Positions 37,319 through 47,112 of a stretch of DNA of 64,000 nucleotides are shown in pieces. The DNA is from Synechococcus sp. PCC 7335 (lineage in GTDB: Bacteria; Cyanobacteriota; Cyanobacteriia; Phormidesmidales; Phormidesmidaceae), in the NCBI RefSeq assembly GCF_000155595.1, contig NZ_DS989904.1, positions 1,209,354 through 1,273,353 of the forward strand. The letters are read 5' to 3'. The first letter of the stretch is position 1. Every line of letters begins with the position of its first letter. Under the pieces are notes generated by a model. The model saw only the letters and a program-made list of their open reading frames with translations, had not been told where the DNA came from and searched no databases. The position numbers were made by a program, and so were the translations under genes.

Positions 37319-38248
37319 CTACTTTTGTCTCTGGCGGTGATTATTGAAGTAATTGACTCGCGCCCCTGCCCACTGCAGCTTGTTTCGTAGCGTCCGGTAA
37401 TAAGAATGATCCTTGCCTAGCAAGATAAACTTTGCCAAATGACTGGCCATACGTATATCGACCCTTTGTCCGGGCCAGATCGTAGTGGCTAATACGCCAT
37501 CAGCCCACAGCTTAGTATTTCCTTCAGGGTCAACAAGTGGCCAGACGCTGACAGTGCTACCGGGTGGCAGCACGATCGGGCGGCTAGATAAGCTCATCGG
37601 ACAGATTGGAGTCACAATCAATGCGTGCATACCTGGATGCACGATCGGGCCGTTAGCCGAAACCGTATAGCCTGTCGAACCGGTCGGTGTGCCAATAAGT
37701 AGACCATCTCCTTGATATTGATCGACCACCTCTCCATCTATCTCTACTTCTAGCGTAGAGGTAATCATGCGATTCGGAGAGGCCGGTTTCACACACATTT
37801 CATTAAGCGCAAAGTAGCGATCGCTCACCGGCTCAATGTTGTGGGATTCACCTTTGTGCGTTCTTGCTTGCAACATCATCCGTCGCTGCACCGCAAATTG
37901 ATCGCCTAGCAAGCGCTCCCATACCCGCTCAAAGTCGCCAATAACCTCCGACGAGTCTGCCAAAAAGCCAAGATGGCCCCCGATATTCACAGCCAAGATA
38001 GGAATATCATCCATTGCCAAGTGACGGGCAGCGGCTAGTGCGGTACCGTCTCCTCCTAACGCAACGGCAAGATCGATCGGCTGAGGCGTAGATTCTAGAA
38101 AAACAGGATAGGGGTTGTCTTGAGCACCACTCGGACCCATCATCACATTGGCGCCATGAGCTTCCAACTGCCGAGCACACTTATCGGCGCAGCTCTTACT
38201 ACGCTGGTTGCCAGCCTTGTATACAATAATGACTTGCTTGAGCTGCAC
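37319..38248 (-). CDS. nadK: NAD kinase
   Basis: The 309-aa NAD(H) kinase supplies NADP+. GGDGT (about 65-69), NEMCV, the TSTLEVEIDGE region and GSTGYTVSANGP are diagnostic. Cyanobacteria usually carry two NAD kinases; this is one of them. It sits 33 bp downstream of ndhE on the same strand, so it may be transcribed with the NDH-1 genes, linking NADP+ supply to the complex that feeds electrons into the plastoquinone pool. Confidence 0.96.
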   Translation of the reverse strand: MQLKQVIIVYKAGNQRSKSCADKCARQLEAHGANVMMGPSGAQDNPYPVFLESTPQPIDLAVALGGDGTALAAARHLAMDDIPILAVNIGGHLGFLADSSEVIGDFERVWERLLGDQFAVQRRMMLQARTHKGESHNIEPVSDRYFALNEMCVKPASPNRMITSTLEVEIDGEVVDQYQGDGLLIGTPTGSTGYTVSANGPIVHPGMHALIVTPICPMSLSSRPIVLPPGSTVSVWPLVDPEGNTKLWADGVLATTIWPGQRVDIRMASHLAKFILLGKDHSYYRTLRNKLQWAGARVNYFNNHRQRQK

Positions 38249-38281
38249 AGCGCTCCCTAGTTTCTACCAGCCGAATGACAA

Positions 38282-38587
38282 CTACCACTTAAGTAGATTG
38301 AACTGCTCCATATCAACGGTGTCACGATTGCGATAGATAGATAGCACGATAGCTAGACCCACAGCAGCTTCAGCAGCAGCGATCGTAATTACAAAAACTG
38401 CGAACACCTGCCCTTTAATCCCATCTGGATCAAGATAGTTCGAGAAGGCCATTAGATTGATATTGACCGCATTCAGCATCAGCTCAATAGACATTAATAC
38501 TCGAATGACGTTGCGGCTGATGACCAGACCATAGACACCAATACAAAATAAGGCCGCTGCCAATATTAGAAAATACTCAAGTTGCAT
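38282..38587 (-). CDS. ndhE: NDH-1 subunit NdhE (NuoK)
   Basis: The 101-aa membrane subunit has three hydrophobic helices and the conserved membrane glutamates in [11 protein letters not shown] and [11 protein letters not shown]. It is part of the proton-pumping arm of the photosynthetic complex I (NDH-1) in respiration, cyclic electron flow and CO2 uptake. It is last in the ndhA-ndhI-ndhG-ndhE order on this strand. Confidence 0.98.
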   Translation of the reverse strand: MQLEYFLILAAALFCIGVYGLVISRNVIRVLMSIELMLNAVNINLMAFSNYLDPDGIKGQVFAVFVITIAAAEAAVGLAIVLSIYRNRDTVDMEQFNLLKW

Positions 38588-38682
38588 AGGAAGAGATATA
38601 TTTGGGAAATTGTCTAAATCCGTCAGCTACCGTACTAAAGCACTGACAAAAGGCCACCACCAAGAAGCGACTAACAAAAAGG

Positions 38683-39309
38683 CTATTCGTTCGGCCGGCC
38701 CGCAGCAACCAGCTCGCGAGGTTTTTCAGGAAGCGTAAGCGCTTCTGTAGGTGCAATTAGCTCATCTGGAATGTACTCGCGTCGCGCCAAGATAATCGCT
38801 CCAACTAGCGCAATCAACAGCAATACAGATGCCAGCTCAAAAGGCAACAAGTAATCACTAAAGAAGTGCTGACCGATCACCTCAATTGCCTTATCCCCAG
38901 CGGCAGGTGCACTAGAAATAGCCCATGGATGAGAAAGCACCATCGTACTTAGCAATCCAAATAACCCTGCACAAACTGCGCCGGTTGCAGCTTTTCCAAT
39001 CCAGGCATTCTTGACTTCAATAAAATCTTCTTGCTTATTGACCAGCATGATTCCAAACAAAATCAGCACATTGACTGCACCTACATAAATCAGTACCTGT
39101 GCTGCTGCTACAAACCCAGCATTGAGCAAGATATAAAAGCCAGCAATGCTAATAAATACTAGGCCCAATAGAAAAGCTGAGTACACAATACTAGAGAGCA
39201 GCACAACGCCTAGCGCCCCAACTACCATAATTAGACCTAGCAGTCCAAAAGAGACAACCTGTACTCCTTCTGCCAAGCTAAACGGCGCAGAATCTAAAGC
39301 CAATATCAA
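38683..39309 (-). CDS. ndhG: NDH-1 subunit NdhG (NuoJ)
   Basis: The 208-aa protein has five membrane helices, including VLIYVGAVNVLILFGIMLVNK, the characteristic helix with a pi-bulge in NuoJ. It belongs to the NDH-1 membrane arm. A soluble C-terminal tail rich in Pro/Glu follows the last helix. It lies in the same operon as ndhA, ndhI and ndhE, with gaps of about 90-100 bp. Confidence 0.97.
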   Translation of the reverse strand: MILALDSAPFSLAEGVQVVSFGLLGLIMVVGALGVVLLSSIVYSAFLLGLVFISIAGFYILLNAGFVAAAQVLIYVGAVNVLILFGIMLVNKQEDFIEVKNAWIGKAATGAVCAGLFGLLSTMVLSHPWAISSAPAAGDKAIEVIGQHFFSDYLLPFELASVLLLIALVGAIILARREYIPDELIAPTEALTLPEKPRELVAAGRPNE

Positions 39310-39400
39310 AATGATGTTCTCCTCTCAATACACATATCGAATACAGACGTTGACCAAACACTACTAAACTGAACCACAAGTGAGCCGCAAACGTATTCAG

Positions 39401-40039
39401 CTAGTTCTCTGTGGCGCTCTTTGCAGGGTCTTTTGCAGAGTCCTCTTTGGCCTGCTGCGCTTCCATTTCTGCCAAAATATCTTTGGGCAACCTGCCTGCT
39501 CTTTGACTGCCTACTGGCAGATCATGGGGGTCCATCACACCCTTGGGCAAGTAGGCAAACTCACGCATCGGCGTCACCATTGGATCGTTAGTGACTTTGT
39601 AGGGCAGACGGCCTAAAGCGACGTTGTCATAATTCAGATCATGTCGATCGTAGGCTGAGAGCTCGTATTCTTCTGTCATCGACAGGCAGTTAGTTGGACA
39701 ATACTCGACACAGTTACCGCAAAAGATGCACACCCCAAAGTCGATACTGTAGTGGTTAAGCACCTTCTTCTTCGCTGCTTTATTAAATTCCCAATCGACT
39801 ACCGGTAAGTTAATGGGGCAAACCCGCACACAGACTTCGCAAGCAATACACTTGTCGAATTCGAAGTGAATACGGCCTCGATAGCGCTCAGACGGAATCA
39901 CCTTCTCGTATGGGTACTGAACCGTTACCGGGCGACGCTTCATGTGATCAAAAGTTACAGAGAGCCCTTGCCCGATAAACTTTGCTGCCTGGGCCGTTTC
40001 TTTAGCGTAGTCACCAACTTGTTTTAAGAAGTTCAACAT
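39401..40039 (-). CDS. ndhI: NDH-1 subunit NdhI (NuoI), 8Fe ferredoxin-type
   Basis: The 212-aa peripheral-arm subunit binds two [4Fe-4S] clusters: [12 protein letters not shown] (Cys 64, 67, 70, 74) and [12 protein letters not shown] (Cys 104, 107, 110, 114). It passes electrons from ferredoxin toward plastoquinone. The C-terminal extension beyond residue 165 is polar and typical of cyanobacteria. It lies between ndhA and ndhG. Confidence 0.98.
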   Translation of the reverse strand: MLNFLKQVGDYAKETAQAAKFIGQGLSVTFDHMKRRPVTVQYPYEKVIPSERYRGRIHFEFDKCIACEVCVRVCPINLPVVDWEFNKAAKKKVLNHYSIDFGVCIFCGNCVEYCPTNCLSMTEEYELSAYDRHDLNYDNVALGRLPYKVTNDPMVTPMREFAYLPKGVMDPHDLPVGSQRAGRLPKDILAEMEAQQAKEDSAKDPAKSATEN

Positions 40040-40140
40040 GGCACGAAGTCTAGATAGGTAAGCAGTAGAAAAAAGAAGGCGATAAGCAGTCGAGTGAAAG
40101 CACTAATGCTAGTCGACATTAGCGAGCGTCAACACTAGGT

Positions 40141-41259
40141 TTAGCCGCCGAACGCGCCTGGAAACGTCAGCTTAAGTCCAGCGGTTGCTAGTAAGTTTAC
40201 TAAAGCAATTGGGAGTAGAAACTTCCAGCCCAGATCAAGCAGCTGGTCAATCCTAACGCGAGGCACCGTCCATCTAAGCAAGATAGTCAGAAATACCAGC
40301 AAATATGCCTTGATCATTGTCATCACGATCCCTAAGGCTGCCGTCAGAATCTGTACCCAGGCCACGTTGGCATCAATTCCTAGCAGTGCCGTGATGCTCT
40401 CAACTGGTACAGGAAAGCTCCAACCGCCTAGATATAGCACTGATACAATCAGCGCAGATAGCATCAGGTTGACGTAAGAGCCTACATAGAACAGACCAAA
40501 CTTCATCCCGGTGTATTCAGTTTGGTAGCCTGCTACTAGCTCTTCCTCTGCTTCAGGTAGATCAAAGGGGAGACGTTCGCACTCTGCTAAGGCAGAGATC
40601 CAAAAGATGACGAATCCTACCGGCTGCCGCCAGATATTCCAACTCAAGATGCCATAGCCAGATTGCTGATTGACAATGTCAATTGTGCTTAGTCCATTGG
40701 ACATCATTACAACTGCTAGAACAGCGAGTGCAAGTGGAATCTCGTAACTAATTGACTGAGCTGCGGCGCGTAAGCCGCCCAGTAAAGAGTACTTATTGTT
40801 CGAAGAATAGCCGGCCATCAATAGCCCAATGGGCGTGATGCTCGAAAGAGAGATCCATAGAAAGATGCCAATACCCAAGTCGGTGATAACCAGATTTTGA
40901 CCAAATGGAACGATTAGAAAAGACAGAAAGACGGGAATGACTACGACCGCAGGACCGATTATAAAGAGCCAAGGGTCTGCTTTGGCAGGCGTAATATCAG
41001 CTTTAAAGATAAGCTTGACTCCGTCTGCTACAGCCTGCAGCGCACCTAATGGGCCAATATACTCAGGACCAACCCGCTGCTGTGCGGCTGCGGAAATTTT
41101 TCGCTCTAGCCAAACGCAAATAAAAATGCTGACTGTTGCCACAATCAGCATAAGTAACATCGGCAGTGGAATCCAAACTGTTTTGGCTGCGCCTGTCGGC
41201 AGACCCAAATCTATCAGTGCTTGAACGAAGGTCCCTTGAAGGTCAATCCCTGGAGTCAT
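40141..41259 (-). CDS. ndhA: NDH-1 subunit NdhA (NuoH)
   Basis: The 372-aa subunit has eight membrane helices and helps form the quinone-binding cavity. Conserved sequences include [19 protein letters not shown], the acidic loop [23 protein letters not shown], and [12 protein letters not shown]. It is first of the ndhA-I-G-E operon; the promoter must lie in the 398-bp spacer upstream, beyond the gltA terminator. Confidence 0.98.
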   Translation of the reverse strand: MTPGIDLQGTFVQALIDLGLPTGAAKTVWIPLPMLLMLIVATVSIFICVWLERKISAAAQQRVGPEYIGPLGALQAVADGVKLIFKADITPAKADPWLFIIGPAVVVIPVFLSFLIVPFGQNLVITDLGIGIFLWISLSSITPIGLLMAGYSSNNKYSLLGGLRAAAQSISYEIPLALAVLAVVMMSNGLSTIDIVNQQSGYGILSWNIWRQPVGFVIFWISALAECERLPFDLPEAEEELVAGYQTEYTGMKFGLFYVGSYVNLMLSALIVSVLYLGGWSFPVPVESITALLGIDANVAWVQILTAALGIVMTMIKAYLLVFLTILLRWTVPRVRIDQLLDLGWKFLLPIALVNLLATAGLKLTFPGAFGG

Positions 41260-41657
41260 GCTAATAAAAGACGTTTTGCGGTGTCTAGATACATTGCTTT
41301 AACAGATTCTAACGCTTAATCAACTTCTATACGCTCTATCTATATTGCAAACACGACCTAGAGCGATAGATAAAGCCTATGACCCTAATAAAAGTAGTCG
41401 ACAATAAAACCCCTTCGGCAAATGCCGAAGGGGCTGGAGTTCCTGAAAATCGTCACTGGATACATAGTCTATGTAGTCTTGGAAATTGTAAAGGGGGGTG
41501 ATGCCCATCACCGGGTGATTATGCTAGAAGACTAGGGCTTTACACCGTTGAACTTTGGACTTGAGAACTCTGTACTCGAACTGTACTCGCACTGTCGCTA
41601 AGGAGCCGCGTTCAACGGTGGAGTCGTCGCGATATAAAGGACTGAGCGATATAGGGA
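41260..41657. other. gltA 3' region and ndhA promoter region
   Basis: This spacer contains the gltA terminator (41410-41433) and two further perfect palindromes upstream of it in gltA transcription order: TACATAGTCTATGTA (41461-41475) and GGTGATGCCCATCACC (41497-41512). About 150 bp then remain for the ndhA promoter. No ORF or RNA gene is recognised. Confidence 0.6.
41410..41433 (-). terminator. Rho-independent terminator of gltA
   Basis: The 11-bp GC-rich stem CCCCTTCGGCA / TGCCGAAGGGG has a two-base AA centre. On the minus strand the stem is followed by TTTTATT, so it ends transcription coming from gltA. Confidence 0.88.
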
Positions 41658-42818
41658 CTATTTGTCCCAAATATCGGGTCTTTTATCGATAGGGAGGTAG
41701 GGCTGCGCATGTAAGCCTTCGTATATCTGGGTGGGGCGAAAGATTCTGTTTGTACTGATTTGTTCTTTCCAGTGAGCTAGCCAGCCAGCCACACGTGCGA
41801 TCGCAAAGATTGGCGTAAATAGATCGGACGGAATTCCTAGCTTGCGATACACCAGTCCAGAATAGAAGTCCACATTAGGATAGACTCCCTTGTGGCCCAG
41901 TTTTTCTTCCACCACCAGCTCCAGCTCTAGCGCAATATCGTAATAGGCATCACGGCCAACTTTCTCAAATAGCTGTTCGACCAGTCCCTGTAGAATGACT
42001 GCCCTGGGGTCTTTTACCTTATACACCCGGTGACCAAAGCCCATAATCTTCTCACGGTTGGCAATTCGCGCGTCGATATAGGGCCGCACGTTATCGACAG
42101 AGCCAATTTCCTCTAGCATAGCGATCACCTCTTCGTTAGCCCCGCCGTGCAGCGGCCCTGCTAATGTGCCGACCGCAGAGGCTACCACCGCATAGGGATC
42201 GGTTAGGGTAGAAGCTGTCACCATCGCAGAGAAGGTAGAGGCATTGATAGTATGCTCAGCGTGCAAGATTAAGCACACATCAAAAATCCTCGCGGATAGG
42301 GCATCTGGCACCCTTTCATTGAGCATATATAGAAAATTGGAGGCATAGTCGAGATCGTCTCTGGGCTGAACGGGATCATTCCCTTTACGCATCAGTTCAA
42401 AAGCAGCCACCATTGTCGGAATCTTCGCCAGCAGTCGGACAACTGCATTTTGTACATAGGCAGGATCATTCAGCTCTCGCTTAGAGTGGAATAGACCCAA
42501 TGCGGCGGCGCATGCCTGTAATGCATCCATCGGATGACCGCTTTCTGGAAAGCATTTCATCATGTCTCGAATGCGATACTTCAGCCGACGGTGATATTGA
42601 ACTTCGTGTTTAAAAACGTCTAGTTCGGCCTGAGTTGGTAATCCGCCCCAAATCAATAGGTAAGAGCTTTCTAAAAAAGTGCTACTGCGAGCAAGGTCCT
42701 CTATTTTGATGCCGCGATACTCTAGTATTCCACTCTTACCGTCTACATGGCTAATACTCGACTGCGTAGCTGGAACCCCTTCTAAGCCTGGTCGGTATTG
42801 GTGTAGCATCGTTGTCAT
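41658..42818 (-). CDS. gltA: Citrate synthase
   Basis: The 386-aa enzyme condenses acetyl-CoA and oxaloacetate. Active-site signatures are LHAEHTINASTFSAMV, GTLAGPLHGGANE and the GFGHRVYKVKDPRA signature with catalytic His; the catalytic Asp is in the VDFYSGLVY region. The start is the ATG with AGGA eight nt upstream; an in-frame TTG at 42851 would add 11 residues. It is followed by a strong terminator. Confidence 0.97.
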   Translation of the reverse strand: MTTMLHQYRPGLEGVPATQSSISHVDGKSGILEYRGIKIEDLARSSTFLESSYLLIWGGLPTQAELDVFKHEVQYHRRLKYRIRDMMKCFPESGHPMDALQACAAALGLFHSKRELNDPAYVQNAVVRLLAKIPTMVAAFELMRKGNDPVQPRDDLDYASNFLYMLNERVPDALSARIFDVCLILHAEHTINASTFSAMVTASTLTDPYAVVASAVGTLAGPLHGGANEEVIAMLEEIGSVDNVRPYIDARIANREKIMGFGHRVYKVKDPRAVILQGLVEQLFEKVGRDAYYDIALELELVVEEKLGHKGVYPNVDFYSGLVYRKLGIPSDLFTPIFAIARVAGWLAHWKEQISTNRIFRPTQIYEGLHAQPYLPIDKRPDIWDK

Positions 42819-42881
42819 AGTGAGGGTCCTGATCGGGTCAGTCAAAGTCAATGCTTTTTTAGTATCTCACTACTCGGATTC

Positions 42882-44132
42882 CTAATCGGTATTTAGTACA
42901 CCGTTTTCAGGATTGACCAACCGCTGCAGCTTTTGCTTGATTTGCTTGTCGAACACTTCCCATTTCTGGCGGTTGTAGTCGCTATTTTCATAGTAGCCAG
43001 ACAGAAAGCCAATCGGAATCTCAAAGCCGCCTGCCATAGAACGTCCGCCTCCAAAAAACCGTCCGTGATTGTCTTGGCCTAAAGCTTCTTTGATAAATTC
43101 ATCTGGATCAAGCGTAATCTTGTTCGTTCTTAAAGAGCCTACGACCAGCTCTTTTTCCTCGTCCTCGTCATGAACGATGCCGTAGACAACCGCTGTGTGA
43201 ACATTCTCCTCGGTCACTAAAAAATCTGCGGCTTGAGGGATGGCATCTCTATCTTCATAGCGAAGGTAGCCTACCCCGGCAATGGAGACACTGTTTTGTA
43301 TTTGACGGTTGCGCAGCGATCGCTCGATCACATCCATTACCCGACGCGATCGTGAAGCTTGCAGCACTGCGCTCAATAGCTGCGCGTCGTAGTATTTACT
43401 TAAGAAAGCTGCCGCTAAAAAATCAGGCTCCGATGCTTGCAGGAGGTGACTTGTATCAGAACGTAGTCCATGCATCAGCGCCGTCGCACACTTCACATGG
43501 TTATCATTACTGCGATCTAGCTGAACAATTCCAGAGCGCAAGTACTCAGTCATGATCGTCGCTGTTGCATGGATATCTGGTCGGATATCAATGAGTTCAC
43601 CCAAAAGCTTCCCCTGCGGGGCGTGATGATCGACAACAAGCAACAGCGGGAGTTCGGCGTCTTGAACTTTTTTGGTCAGGTGACTAGTTGTGCCCTGCGT
43701 ATCCACTAAAACGTAGCCCTGATATTCAGACAGATCAGGCGTGTCTTTCGCACCCACTGGCCACCGTTTTGCTGGCAGATTGGTCAGCTTGACTAGAGCG
43801 ATGTTTTCTTGATGGCTAAGGGTCCCTGAGTAGTAGATATCGCATTGGATGTTGTAGGCATTTGCCATCAAACGGTAAGCCCAAGCCGAAGATAGCGCAT
43901 CAGGATCAGGAAAGTCTTGCAAGAGAACGATCTGATGGGTACCGCTATGCTTTTTTAGTAGCTTTTCGAGTGCTTCTGTAGGGTTACTTTCAAATCCAGC
44001 CGCACGACGCAATTTGTCTGTCTGGCCAGCTGTCACTGAGTCCGTTGCTTTTGAAGCAAGCGTACCTGTCACTGATGATTCATCGGTGCTAAGAGGTTGC
44101 CTATCTTTTGATAAAGTGCCTTCGTCTAACAA
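42882..44132 (-). CDS. DHH-family phosphoesterase
   Basis: The 416-aa protein has an N-terminal DHH domain and a C-terminal DHHA1-like domain. Motifs are DFPDPDALSSAW (motif I, residues 73-84), VDTQG (143-147) and DHH (168-170). The late FFGGGRSMAGGFEIPIG is the substrate-binding GGGH-like segment. Relatives are NrnA-type nanoRNases/PAP phosphatases or c-di-AMP phosphodiesterases; the exact substrate cannot be told. The start is TTG, and the first 55 residues are polar and may be partly over-extended. It lies 63 bp upstream of gltA. Confidence 0.88.
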   Translation of the reverse strand: MLDEGTLSKDRQPLSTDESSVTGTLASKATDSVTAGQTDKLRRAAGFESNPTEALEKLLKKHSGTHQIVLLQDFPDPDALSSAWAYRLMANAYNIQCDIYYSGTLSHQENIALVKLTNLPAKRWPVGAKDTPDLSEYQGYVLVDTQGTTSHLTKKVQDAELPLLLVVDHHAPQGKLLGELIDIRPDIHATATIMTEYLRSGIVQLDRSNDNHVKCATALMHGLRSDTSHLLQASEPDFLAAAFLSKYYDAQLLSAVLQASRSRRVMDVIERSLRNRQIQNSVSIAGVGYLRYEDRDAIPQAADFLVTEENVHTAVVYGIVHDEDEEKELVVGSLRTNKITLDPDEFIKEALGQDNHGRFFGGGRSMAGGFEIPIGFLSGYYENSDYNRQKWEVFDKQIKQKLQRLVNPENGVLNTD

Positions 44133-44519
44133 AGTGCTTCTAGGGGAGTGACGTTTACAGTAATCTAATAGTCTTTTATTCTGACGGATATGAGCGCAGA
44201 TAGATAGTGGGGTTTATGGCCTGTTTTGTTTATGGCTATCAGTCCTTGCGTTCGTAGTACTTTTAGGTTCTTCTCTACAGGTGCAAGTACCTAGGTTAAG
44301 TAATTTCTGTTCAGGTCACTTACTGTTTAAGTCACTTAGAGCCAAGCTGCTGAGGAGATACCTCAAATAAAAGAGCAAGAGATCTAAACAAGCAAGAGAT
44401 CTAAACAAAAGAGCGGCAGCTCTAAGGATGGTAGTTGTTGATAGCGCGGTTGTATATAAGTGTGACTATGCTCATTTTAACCAACGCTACTAATTGATGC
44501 TGTTGAGTTTTAAGGCTGT
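44133..44519. other. Spacer with perfect 17-bp tandem duplication
   Basis: No ORF or RNA gene is recognised in this 387-bp gap. AGCAAGAGATCTAAACA is repeated exactly at 44374-44390 and 44391-44407. AT-rich sequence before 44170 probably holds the promoter of the DHH gene. Confidence 0.6.
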
Positions 44520-45020
44520 TTAGTTTAATCCAATCACATATCTACGCCATTCTTGATGGACACCACCACGTACGTGCCTAGATATTTCAAAATACAGGCT
44601 ACTGTGTGGTTTTCGCGGTTGGTTCGCTAAGGGCATTTCGGCTTCTCTGGGAGTGCGGCTACCTTTTTTGACGTTGCAGCGTACGCAGGCACTAACAATA
44701 TTTTCCCATGAATCGCCACCCCCGCGTGATCTAGGAATGACGTGATCTAATGTTAATGTCTCACCTGTATAGCCGCAGTATTGACAAGAGTGGTTATCAC
44801 GATGGAGTAGATTGCGGCGGGTTAGGGGAATGTCTTTGTAGGGGATGCGAACGTAGTGGCGTAATCGAATGACGGTAGGCAATGGAAAGTCGGGATAAAT
44901 CTGTTCCTCTCGCTGCTCAATCTGCTCAGCTTTGCCCTTAATGATGAGCACAACCGCACGTCGCCAACTGGTAATGTTTAGCGGTTCATAGGAGGCATTT
45001 AAAACGAGAACCTTACTCAT
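44520..45020 (-). CDS. HNH endonuclease
   Basis: The 166-aa protein has a zinc-bound HNH domain: CQYC (Cys 79, 82), LDHVIPRSRGGGDSWENIVSAC (Asp-His 92-93, Asn 107) and CVRC (112, 115). The N-terminal region, KVLVLNASYEPLNITSWRRAVVL, is the typical lead-in of a conserved cyanobacterial family of free-standing HNH proteins. These are not in introns or phages; their role (perhaps DNA repair or nuclease defence) is unknown. Monocistronic. Confidence 0.93.
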   Translation of the reverse strand: MSKVLVLNASYEPLNITSWRRAVVLIIKGKAEQIEQREEQIYPDFPLPTVIRLRHYVRIPYKDIPLTRRNLLHRDNHSCQYCGYTGETLTLDHVIPRSRGGGDSWENIVSACVRCNVKKGSRTPREAEMPLANQPRKPHSSLYFEISRHVRGGVHQEWRRYVIGLN

Positions 45021-45162
45021 GTACTAGTACGCCAAATCCTGAATAGATAGTAGCATAGCCAAGGAATTCCGAAGGTTTGAGCGCTGCTACACTGGTTTCC
45101 TGAAAGAATCCATCCACTTTTTCACGGGTTCTTTTCATTCCTTTCATTCTTTTGAGGTCGCT

Positions 45163-46362
45163 ATGCTGAGCTGGGAGGCAACACCTGCACTATCACCTAT
45201 GCGCTGTGCCAGGGCTTGGGTCGAAATCAACCTAACGGCGCTAGCCCATAATGTGAAGGTACTCAAAGCAATGTTGCCAAAGGGTACTGATTTGCTCTCT
45301 GTGGTTAAGGCTGATGCGTATGGCCACGGGGCGGTGATGGTTGCTGATGTGGCGATCGCGGCTGGTACAACTTGGCTAGGCGTAGCGACGGTGCCGGAGG
45401 GAATAGAACTGAGGCAGGCAGGCATCGACGTGCCTATCCTAGTAATGGGCGCGGTGAATGACTCGGCGGAAGTCAGGGCGATCGCGCATTGGAATTTACA
45501 GCCAGTTATTGTCAATCCCAAACAAGCCTTGGTCTTTTCTGAGACGCTAAAGGACCAGCGCACGCCCGTTCAAGTTCACATCCAGCTAGATACCGGCATG
45601 TCGAGGCTTGGCTTTAGCTGGCAGCGAGCTGTAGAATTCGTCCGCTTTGTTCGTCAGCTACCTTATCTAGAAACGGTTGGTCTTTGCTCTCATTTTGCGA
45701 CTGCTGATAGCCTCGACCAGACAGTAATGCGATTGCAGCACGACCGATTTAAGCAGGCGATCGCTCGGCTCAAACAAGAAAGCCTTCTTCCCGTTCGGCT
45801 CCACATTGCTAACTCTGCTGCTGCCTTAATAGCACCAACGTTTCACTACGATATGGTGCGCATGGGGTTAGCTACCTACGGACTCTATCCTGCACCACAC
45901 CTAAGGGATAAGCTCAAAGTTGAGCTACAGCCAGTTCTAGAGCTTAAAGCTCGCATCACCCATATTAAGGAGATAGACGCTCACACAGGTGTCAGCTACA
46001 GCTATCAGTTCATTGCGCCTAAGTCGATGAAAATCGCAATTGTTGGTATTGGCTATGCGGACGGCGTTCCACGGATTCTCTCCAATAAAATGCAAGTCGT
46101 TGTCAACGAACAGCGAGTGAATCAAATTGGTGCAATCACAATGGATCAGCTCATAATTGATGTTTCAGACCTTGAAAGCGTTCAAGAAGGTGACATCGTT
46201 ACCCTCTTGGGGCGAACTCAATATCACTGCCTACACGCTGACGAGTGGGCCGAACTTGCCGGCACCATTTCTTGGGAAATCCTTTGTGGATTTAAACATC
46301 GCTTACCTAGAGTGACGCTATCAAACCAAGCCACCTCTCAAATTACCTCAAAATTTTGCTAG
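45163..46362 (+). CDS. alr: Alanine racemase
   Basis: The 399-aa PLP enzyme provides D-alanine for peptidoglycan. The PLP lysine is in LLSVVKADAYGHGA (Lys about 49) and the catalytic tyrosine is in THTGVSYSYQF-type text (HTGVSYSYQF). LDTGMSRLGF and MDQLIIDVSD are also conserved. The N-terminal 15 residues precede the conserved RAWVEINLTAL; the ATG used is the only good candidate. It is followed by tRNA-Ser. Confidence 0.96.
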   Translation: MLSWEATPALSPMRCARAWVEINLTALAHNVKVLKAMLPKGTDLLSVVKADAYGHGAVMVADVAIAAGTTWLGVATVPEGIELRQAGIDVPILVMGAVNDSAEVRAIAHWNLQPVIVNPKQALVFSETLKDQRTPVQVHIQLDTGMSRLGFSWQRAVEFVRFVRQLPYLETVGLCSHFATADSLDQTVMRLQHDRFKQAIARLKQESLLPVRLHIANSAAALIAPTFHYDMVRMGLATYGLYPAPHLRDKLKVELQPVLELKARITHIKEIDAHTGVSYSYQFIAPKSMKIAIVGIGYADGVPRILSNKMQVVVNEQRVNQIGAITMDQLIIDVSDLESVQEGDIVTLLGRTQYHCLHADEWAELAGTISWEILCGFKHRLPRVTLSNQATSQITSKFC

Positions 46363-46402
46363 AGCTTTCGCAGAGTTCTTGGTATTATGGTTGCTCACTC
46401 TA

Positions 46403-46491
46403 GGAGAAGTGGCTGAGTGGTTGAAAGCGGCTCCCTGCTAAGGAGTTATGGGGTGTAAACTTCATCGAGGGTTCGAATCCCTCCTTCTCCG
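46403..46491 (+). tRNA. tRNA-Ser(GCT)
   Basis: The 89-nt class II tRNA has acceptor GGAGAAG pairing with CTTCTCC, an anticodon stem GCTCC/GGAGT around CTGCTAA (anticodon GCT), a long variable arm, and the T-arm GAGGGTTCGAATCCCTC. The discriminator is G, a serine identity element. A T-rich tail follows. It reads AGC and AGU. Confidence 0.97.
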
Positions 46492-46544
46492 TTGTTTTTA
46501 GCGTATGCCTACCTAGCTATTATTCGCTGGATATAGGCGCCTTC

Positions 46545-47084
46545 TTATAGGTTTCTGACCGCCCAGAGCAATCGCTCAGGCGTCGCATTTGTATGTGCAA
46601 AAGAAAATAAGTGCTGGAAGCGCAGTCGGCCCTGAGCATCCAAGACAAACTGGGCAGGTAACGGTGCTCCTAGCGCCTGGCCCGTTCCGTACCTACGGAA
46701 GACCTTGCAGTCTGAATCGACTAGCAGTGGTAGCTGCAGGGAAAGATCCCGCTGTATTTTTTGACTTTGGAGCGCATCTGTACTTGTCACCATCAACGCA
46801 GCTACCCCTAGCCCAACAAACTGGCTGTACGCTTTATTCACCGATAGGATGTGCGGGTAGCAAAAAGGGCAGTACTGCTTTTCAGTGAAGATCCGAGTGA
46901 AGAGCACTACAACTGGTCTCCCTCTGTAGCCAGAGAGCTGATGAACCTGTTGGTTAGTATCTGTCAGAGAAAAATCAGGTAGGATTTCTCCAATCTGGAA
47001 TCGACAGTGAGCAGGTAGAGGTAGGAAATTTCTGAAAAAGCGCTGATTGAAGAGCCCTTGAAGATTGCTGGGAGTAAGCTGCAT
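46545..47084 (-). CDS. Peroxiredoxin-like redoxin with CPFC motif
   Basis: The 179-aa AhpC/TSA-fold protein has FTEKQYCPFCYP (Cys 72 and 75), a two-cysteine active site like thioredoxin-type proteins rather than a classic peroxiredoxin PxxxTxxC. A second motif region is RRYGTGQALGAPLPAQFVLD. It may act as a thiol peroxidase or as an accessory reductant. It follows the 2-Cys peroxiredoxin gene by 28 bp on the same strand, suggesting joint expression. Confidence 0.85.
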   Translation of the reverse strand: MQLTPSNLQGLFNQRFFRNFLPLPAHCRFQIGEILPDFSLTDTNQQVHQLSGYRGRPVVVLFTRIFTEKQYCPFCYPHILSVNKAYSQFVGLGVAALMVTSTDALQSQKIQRDLSLQLPLLVDSDCKVFRRYGTGQALGAPLPAQFVLDAQGRLRFQHLFSFAHTNATPERLLWAVRNL

Positions 47085-47112
47085 CTAGACGGTTACTGAC
47101 ACATATAGTGAC

